64,000 nucleotides of DNA. Source: Prosthecobacter gellanilyticus. GTDB lineage: Bacteria > Verrucomicrobiota > Verrucomicrobiia > Verrucomicrobiales > Verrucomicrobiaceae. This document shows, piece after piece, positions 59,345 through 64,000 of this stretch (positions are counted from its first letter, which is position 1; each line of letters starts with the position of its first letter). Below the pieces are notes generated by a model. That model was not told the DNA's origin and did no database searches. It saw only the letters and a program-made list of their open reading frames with translations. A program made the position numbers and the translations under genes. The stretch covers positions 1 through 64,000 of the forward strand of contig NZ_BKAG01000040.1 in NCBI RefSeq assembly GCF_007992435.1, in the 5' to 3' direction.

Positions 59345-60685
59345 ATGACTGACCGATACGCCAAATCCCGAGATCTCTTCGCCCGCGCCCAAAACAGCAT
59401 CGCCGCCGGCGTGAACAGCGGCATCCGCAAGATGGAGCAGCCCGTACCCCTTTACTTCTCCCATGGCAGCGGCCCGCGCGCCTGGGATGTGGATGGGAAT
59501 GAATACATCGACTTCCAGATCGGCCAGGGTGCCCTGCTCTATGGCCACGCCCCCGCCGGCATGGCCGAGGCCATCGGCGAGCAGGCGAAGAAAGGCACTC
59601 ATTGGGCCGCGCAATGCGAGCTCGAAATCGAAGTGGCCGAGCGCCTGCTCAAGCTCATGCCCGGTGCTGAACTGGTGCGCTTCAACAACAGCGCCACCGA
59701 GGTGGTGCTCTCCGCGTTTCGTCTCGCCCGTGCGCACACTGGCAAGCCATTGATCCTGAAGTTTGAAGGCGCTTATCACGGCTGGGCCGATGAAGGTCTC
59801 GTGGGTTTTGCACCTCCGGCGGACAAGTGGGGCGACGAAGAAAATCCCTCTCGTCTGCACCCCAGCCAGGGGGTGATCCCGGAAGTGCTCGGCACCTTCG
59901 TCGTGGCCCGCTGGAATGATCCCGCGCATCTGCGCCGCCTGGTGGATCATCATCGCGGCCAGATCGCCGCCATCGTGTTTGAGCCCGTCATGTGCAACAC
60001 CTGCTGCATGGAGCCCGTGCCCGGCCTCATCAGCACCATTCGCGAGCTTTGTGATCGCGATGGCATGCTCATGATCGCTGATGAAACCATCACCGGCTTC
60101 CGCTTCGCTCCTGGCGGTGCGCAGGAGTATCTGGGATTCACGCCGGACCTCACCATTCTCGGCAAGGCCATCGGCGGCGGCGTGCCTTTCGCAGCCCTCG
60201 TCGGCAAAAAATCCGCGATGCAAAAGATCATCGACGGAACGGTGGTCCACGCCGGCACTCTCAATGCGAACCCGCTTTGCCTCGCCTCTTCGAAATGGTG
60301 CCTCGATCACGTGATCGAGATGGGAAGTGATCATCCGAAGGTCGTCTTCGATCTTGGCAAGCAGCTCATGGCCGGCCTGCGTGCACTCGCAGACAAATAT
60401 GGCATCCCGATGCGTCCCCAGGGCCCTGGACCCGCCTTCCATGCCGTGATGCTCAAGCCCGGTGCCGAGGAAGGTCCGGTCACTGAATATCGCGACTACG
60501 TCCGCCGTCACGATGGCCCGCGCTGGGCGCACCTGCGCATCTGCCTGCTCGAGCAAGGCGTGCGCGCCATCGAGCGCGGGCTCTGGTTCATCAGCCTCGC
60601 CCATCGTCAGCAGGACATCGATGACGCGCTCGCCAAAGCCGACGCCGCTTTTGCCAAGCATGCCGCCGAGTGGAAAGCCGCCTGA
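59345..60685 (+). CDS. Class III PLP aminotransferase, glutamate-1-semialdehyde mutase-like
   Basis: 446 residues from ATG 59345 (MTDRYAKSRDLFARAQ). The GSA-mutase-like start is IAAGVNSGIRKMEQPVPLYFSHGSG (read as IAAGVNSGIRK and PVPLYFSHGSG). DGNEYIDF, FNNSATEV and FEGAYHGW are typical of the fold, and the PLP lysine is K274 in TILGKAIGGG. It belongs with catabolic aminotransferases that are related to HemL but not heme enzymes, since it lies in a degradation-type cluster. Substrate unknown. First gene of the cluster. Confidence 0.88.
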   Translation: MTDRYAKSRDLFARAQNSIAAGVNSGIRKMEQPVPLYFSHGSGPRAWDVDGNEYIDFQIGQGALLYGHAPAGMAEAIGEQAKKGTHWAAQCELEIEVAERLLKLMPGAELVRFNNSATEVVLSAFRLARAHTGKPLILKFEGAYHGWADEGLVGFAPPADKWGDEENPSRLHPSQGVIPEVLGTFVVARWNDPAHLRRLVDHHRGQIAAIVFEPVMCNTCCMEPVPGLISTIRELCDRDGMLMIADETITGFRFAPGGAQEYLGFTPDLTILGKAIGGGVPFAALVGKKSAMQKIIDGTVVHAGTLNANPLCLASSKWCLDHVIEMGSDHPKVVFDLGKQLMAGLRALADKYGIPMRPQGPGPAFHAVMLKPGAEEGPVTEYRDYVRRHDGPRWAHLRICLLEQGVRAIERGLWFISLAHRQQDIDDALAKADAAFAKHAAEWKAA

Positions 60686-60691
60686 TCTCCC

Positions 60692-62290
60692 ATGAAAAAG
60701 CGCGTCCTCATCGCTGGTCTGTTTCACGAGACGCACACGTTTCTCGAAGGCACCACCAGCCTGCGTGATTTCTACATCACCCGAGGCGATGACATGCTCG
60801 CCGCGAAGGGAGACAGCTCACCGCTGGGTGGAGTGCTGGAACTCGCCGACGAATATGGCTGGGAAGTGTTGCCTACGATCGATTACCGCGCACAACCCAG
60901 TGCCACGGTGGAGGATGAGGTCTTCGAATCCTTCTGGAGCGATTTCCAGGTTCAGTTCGCGAAAGTCGCGGCAGCGTCCCGGAGTGCGGTGGCAGAGATG
61001 CCAGGGCCAGCTCCTGGCATCGTCGACACCGCTATCGAGCGCTCAACCGACTCACTCACATCGCCAACGTCCTCTGCGCACGACAGCGCTGCCGCGCCTC
61101 TCGTAGATGCAGTCTACCTCGTCTTGCACGGCGCGATGACCACGCAAACCATTCAGGACGTAGAAGGTGAACTCCTTCAGCGAATCCGCTCTCTGCCAGG
61201 ACTCGCTGAGGTGCCTCTATTTGGCGTCTTTGATCTCCACGCGAACTTCACCCCGCGCATGGCAGAGCTTTCGAACTGCCTCGTCAGCTATCGTGAGAAT
61301 CCACACACGGATGCTCGTGAAGCAGGCTGCATCGCAGCCCGACTTCTTCAGCGCTGCCTGAGCACGGGTGAATGTCCCCGCCAGCAGATTCACATCACTC
61401 CCGTCGTCTGGCCGCCCACCGGCACAGCCACGGCGAATCAGCCGATGAAGGTTCTTGAACAACAGGCTCGTGAATATGAGTCCAAAACCTCGGTGTGGTC
61501 CGTCAACGTCGTCGCAGGCTTTGCCTTCGCGGACACCCAACACACAGGCGTCAGCTTTGTGGGCTGCGGAACCGACGATGAAGCCGTGCAATCATACCTG
61601 CAGGATTTGGCCGGGATCGCGCAAAGAGATCGCGAACTCGGCAACGTCACCGATCCACCTCTTTCCGAGGTCATGCCAAAGCTCTCTGGCTTCCATGAAG
61701 GACTCACCGTCCTCGTCGAACCTTCGGACAACATCGGCGGTGGCGCGCCTGGAGATGGCACCGGGCTTTTGCGCGCGCTCTTGGAATATGAAGTATCCAA
61801 CAGCGCGGCCTGCATCGCTGATCCGGAGGCAGTGAGGAAAGCAGAAGCGGCTGGTATTGGATCCAAGGTCACCCTCAGCATCGGAGGCAAAGGCAGCCGC
61901 ATTGATGCGGGCCCAGTTGAACTCGAAGTCGAAGTGATCGCACTGAACGACGGACGTTTCGAACTCGAGGACAAGCAAAGCCACCTCGCCAGCATGTGCG
62001 GTGATCATTTTGACATGGGGCGCTGTGCCATCGTCCGGCATCAAGGCATCACCATCCTGCTCACCAGCATCAAGACGCCACCTTTTGATCTCGGCCAGTG
62101 GCGCAGCCAGGGCATTGAGCCTAGCCAATTGTCCGTCATCGCGGTGAAGGCCGCCGTTGCGCATCGTCGCGCCTATGATCCCATCGCCGCGCGCATGTTC
62201 TGGGTGGACACACCGGGTCCGTGCAGCAGCAATTTGAAGACCTTCCCCTACAAGCACATCCGCCGCCCCATTTACCCGCTCGATGAATGA
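60692..62290 (+). CDS. M81 family metallopeptidase (MlrC-like)
   Basis: 532 residues; starts six bases after the aminotransferase stop. LIAGLFHETHTFLEG has the HETxTF metal motif, LVLHGAMTT and FDLHANFTPRM the other His/Asp ligands. The C-terminal domain has SDNIGGGAPGDGT. MlrC cleaves the linear tetrapeptide in microcystin breakdown, but most relatives act on other small amides. Between residues about 92 and 135 there is a Ser/Ala-rich segment encoded by a repeat at 60967-61096, making the protein longer than usual. Confidence 0.88.
   Translation: MKKRVLIAGLFHETHTFLEGTTSLRDFYITRGDDMLAAKGDSSPLGGVLELADEYGWEVLPTIDYRAQPSATVEDEVFESFWSDFQVQFAKVAAASRSAVAEMPGPAPGIVDTAIERSTDSLTSPTSSAHDSAAAPLVDAVYLVLHGAMTTQTIQDVEGELLQRIRSLPGLAEVPLFGVFDLHANFTPRMAELSNCLVSYRENPHTDAREAGCIAARLLQRCLSTGECPRQQIHITPVVWPPTGTATANQPMKVLEQQAREYESKTSVWSVNVVAGFAFADTQHTGVSFVGCGTDDEAVQSYLQDLAGIAQRDRELGNVTDPPLSEVMPKLSGFHEGLTVLVEPSDNIGGGAPGDGTGLLRALLEYEVSNSAACIADPEAVRKAEAAGIGSKVTLSIGGKGSRIDAGPVELEVEVIALNDGRFELEDKQSHLASMCGDHFDMGRCAIVRHQGITILLTSIKTPPFDLGQWRSQGIEPSQLSVIAVKAAVAHRRAYDPIAARMFWVDTPGPCSSNLKTFPYKHIRRPIYPLDE
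60967..61096 (+). repeat. 130-bp repeat embedded in the M81 gene
   Basis: Ends are a perfect 10-bp inverted repeat, cgcggcagcg at 60967-60976 and cgctgccgcg at 61087-61096. An inner imperfect palindrome centres near 61013 (gatgccagg/cctggcatc). The reading frame passes through, giving a low-complexity stretch between FAKVA and LVDAVYLVLHGAM. Confidence 0.65.
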
Positions 62291-62386
62291 ACAAAGGTAG
62301 AAAGATTCAGGGGTAGAAAAATTCTCCGGAATCAGACTTCTGAAAATCTTCCTACCCAACAATCTTTCTACCTTACCTGCTTCTGT
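62291..62386. repeat. Imperfect palindrome between M81 and RidA genes
   Basis: aggtagaaagatt on the left and its complement on the right flank an inner gaaaaatt/aatcttcc region, about 80 bases in all. It has low GC compared with neighbours. It may be a repeat or an RNA processing site inside the operon. Confidence 0.5.
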
Positions 62387-62776
62387 ATGACCAACCCGCT
62401 CGTCTCCTATCCCTGCGATCCTGACACACCGACCTCGCACCTGCCTTTCAGCCCGAGCGTGGTGGTGGGTGATCTCATCTTCGTCTCCGGCCAGGCCAGT
62501 GTGGATGACAAGGGTCAGATCATCAGCGACAGCTTTGAAGGGGAGTTCCGCCGCAGCGTGGAGAACCTCCGCAAGGTGCTGGTCTCCGCGGGCAGCGATC
62601 TCGCCCATGTGGTGCAGACACGAAACTATGTCCGCGATGCCGAGGACGTGGCGCTCTACAACCAGCTCTACCGCGAATACTTCCCTGATCCCAAGCCCGC
62701 CCGCACCACCATCACCAACTGCCTCCCTCCTTCCCTGCGCTATGAGATCGAGGCTGTCGCCGTGAGGAAACTTTAA
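62387..62776 (+). CDS. RidA family (YjgF/YER057c/UK114) protein
   Basis: 129 residues. VVVGDLIFVSGQASVDDKGQI and LRKVLVSAGSDLAHVVQTRNYV are RidA features, and PKPARTTI contains the conserved Arg used to deaminate enamine/imine intermediates. In an amine-catabolic cluster it would clear reactive 2-aminoacrylate-like products made by the PLP enzyme. Length is as expected. Confidence 0.92.
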   Translation: MTNPLVSYPCDPDTPTSHLPFSPSVVVGDLIFVSGQASVDDKGQIISDSFEGEFRRSVENLRKVLVSAGSDLAHVVQTRNYVRDAEDVALYNQLYREYFPDPKPARTTITNCLPPSLRYEIEAVAVRKL

Positions 62777-62798
62777 ATCTCCAACATCAATCCCCGTC

Positions 62799-63773
62799 AT
62801 GCTCATCGATGTCCACAACCACCTCGGCGCCGACTTGCTCTTCTATCTGCACGGCGATTTCCCTTACTCGCAGCAACTGGTGCAGATGCAGCAGGAGGGT
62901 GGCGCGCTCGGCATCACGCACTGGGTCGCCTTCCCCTTCGTGAGCTATGCGGCGATGGACGTGACGAAGTTCCGCGAAGGCGGCATCGCCTTTGATTCAG
63001 GCGGTCTCGAGACTGTGCCCTATGCTTTTGAAAATCGTCGACTGCTGGAGGAGTGCCAGGTGCTTTTTCCGGAGGAAGGAAAGAGCATCCTGCCCTTCAT
63101 GATCGTGGATCCCATGCGCCACACGGATGCGCAGGCGAAGGAACTGGTGAAGCTGCGCAGCGAGTATCGCTTCCACGGCATCAAGATCCAGAGCACCATC
63201 ATCCAGAGCGATATCAAACGCCTCGCGCATGAGGGCAAAGTCTTCCTCGATCTCGCCCGCGAATGGGACATCCCCTTCCTCATCCACAGCAGCGTCGCGA
63301 AGGATGATCTATGGGCCCAGGCGCATGACATCCTCGATGTTGCCGAGGCGAATCCAGACATCCGCTTCTGCACCGCGCATTCCTGCCGATTCGACAAAGA
63401 GTGTCTCGACCGCGTGAACGAGCTTCCCAATACCTGGTTCGACAACTCGGCGCACTGCATCCACTGCGTCGGCGCGGTCGACAATCTGCCCTACATCGCA
63501 CCAAAGGAGCGTCGCTTTGATTCCGACTACAGTGATCCCGGTCGCGTCATCGCCGACCTCGCCGCCGCGTATCCCAACAAGTTCATGTGGGGCAGCGACT
63601 CCCCGTTCTACAGCTACGCCGCCGCCATCAGCGGCAAGGTGGTGAAGCTCATCAGCACCTACGACGCCGAAATGAAAGCCCTCCGCGCCGCCGGCGAGGA
63701 AGCCGTCAACCGCATCACCAGCACCAACACGCTGAAATTCCTCAAGCTCGCCGATGAAAGCATTCTCGGATAA
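62799..63773 (+). CDS. Amidohydrolase (TIM-barrel, amidohydrolase-2 type)
   Basis: 324 residues, 22 bases after the RidA gene. Metal ligands: MLIDVHNHLG (HxH), GIKIQS (Lys/strand), FLIHSS (His), FCTAHS (His) and FMWGSDSPFY (Asp). Members hydrolyse lactones, amides or decarboxylate acids. As the last gene of the cluster it would act on a product of the earlier steps. The substrate cannot be read from sequence. Confidence 0.87.
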   Translation: MLIDVHNHLGADLLFYLHGDFPYSQQLVQMQQEGGALGITHWVAFPFVSYAAMDVTKFREGGIAFDSGGLETVPYAFENRRLLEECQVLFPEEGKSILPFMIVDPMRHTDAQAKELVKLRSEYRFHGIKIQSTIIQSDIKRLAHEGKVFLDLAREWDIPFLIHSSVAKDDLWAQAHDILDVAEANPDIRFCTAHSCRFDKECLDRVNELPNTWFDNSAHCIHCVGAVDNLPYIAPKERRFDSDYSDPGRVIADLAAAYPNKFMWGSDSPFYSYAAAISGKVVKLISTYDAEMKALRAAGEEAVNRITSTNTLKFLKLADESILG

Positions 63774-63819
63774 CCTCAACCCACCTTGACCATTCGAATC
63801 TAACTCGTAAACTCCACCT

Positions 63820-64000
63820 ATGTCCGTCGCCGAACTCAAAAAAGAAGTGTCCCAGCTTGCTCTCGCTGACCGCATCGAGCTGGCTGACTTCCTGGCCCGC
63901 AAGGACCGCGGAAGCCGTCAGGCACGTCAGGCACGCATTTCACGACGCATGAAATCTCTCGACCGTGGTCGTAAGTTCACGGCTGAGGACCTGATGGCTG
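63820..64000 (+). CDS. Probable antitoxin, partial at right edge
   Basis: Read by hand from ATG 63820; no stop before the window end. It translates as MSVAELKKEVSQLALADRIE, then LADFLARKDRG and, after a basic middle, KFTAEDLMA. Small helical proteins of this style (LxxADRxELxDFL) occur as antitoxins or as phage-regulator-like proteins. The toxin, if any, would lie beyond the edge. Confidence 0.45.
   Translation, partial: MSVAELKKEVSQLALADRIELADFLARKDRGSRQARQARISRRMKSLDRGRKFTAEDLMA

Noticed and set aside
59345..60685. hemL of heme biosynthesis
   Set aside because: The sequence is GSA-mutase-like, but the catabolic neighbours and dedicated regulator argue for another substrate.
59309..60736. 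Minus-strand 475-residue frame
   Set aside because: Shadow of the aminotransferase gene.
61592..62818. Minus-strand 408-residue frame
   Set aside because: Crosses the M81 and RidA genes antisense, including the palindrome between them.

Overview
The window looks like a chromosomal segment of a GC-rich member of the Verrucomicrobiota, probably a Prosthecobacter/Verrucomicrobium-like bacterium. This is inferred from gene content typical of the PVC superphylum: two DUF1549/DUF1553 cytochrome-type proteins, a DUF1501 protein, a membrane-bound-dehydrogenase-type propeller protein, three secreted Cys-type sulfatases and many short palindromic repeats. No rRNA, tRNA, CRISPR array or complete insertion sequence was seen.

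Left part (1-13100): the window opens inside a minus-strand reading frame with Val-Thr tandem repeats, of a kind common near phage replication genes, followed by a small GIY-YIG protein and three minus-strand genes (unknown, ATP-grasp, DUF2235 lipoprotein). Then come an overlapping two-frame pair whose second member resembles a protein-kinase-like fold, purE, a membrane protein, an ECF sigma/anti-sigma pair, a large secreted protein of unknown function, a beta-CASP metallo-hydrolase and a small lipoprotein. A 270-bp palindromic repeat lies at 8800-9071.

Middle part (13100-37500): a MidA-type methyltransferase diverges from a class A penicillin-binding protein whose transpeptidase SxxK motif is destroyed. 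After these come an SGNH/propeller/HEAT/cupredoxin fusion, a long coiled-coil protein, ispF, a two-sulfatase operon, a RelE/ParE-type toxin-antitoxin pair, an FKBP isomerase, ppnP, a GDSL esterase, a beta-helix protein, a lipoprotein, a STAS/PP2C signalling pair, a DMFase-like protein, a VapBC-like pair and gltX.

Right part (37500-64000): two head-to-head DUF1549/DUF1553 genes are followed by an accessory stretch (yaeQ, vsr, small secreted protein, HNH nuclease, small unknown) and then the DUF1501 gene that normally sits beside DUF1553 genes. Next are an M50/HlyD fusion with a PqqD-like N-terminus, a Ser/Thr kinase with a peptidoglycan-binding tail, an MsbA-type ABC exporter, trigger factor and a third sulfatase. 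The window ends with a regulated catabolic cluster (GntR/LacI hybrid regulator, class III aminotransferase, MlrC-type M81 protein, RidA, amidohydrolase) and the start of a probable antitoxin gene.

The most unusual theme is a set of palindromic or tandem-like repeats, some between genes and several inside reading frames that stay open (MidA, SGNH fusion, both DUF1553 genes, vsr, M81 protein). They recall the Rickettsia palindromic elements that insert in frame into proteins.
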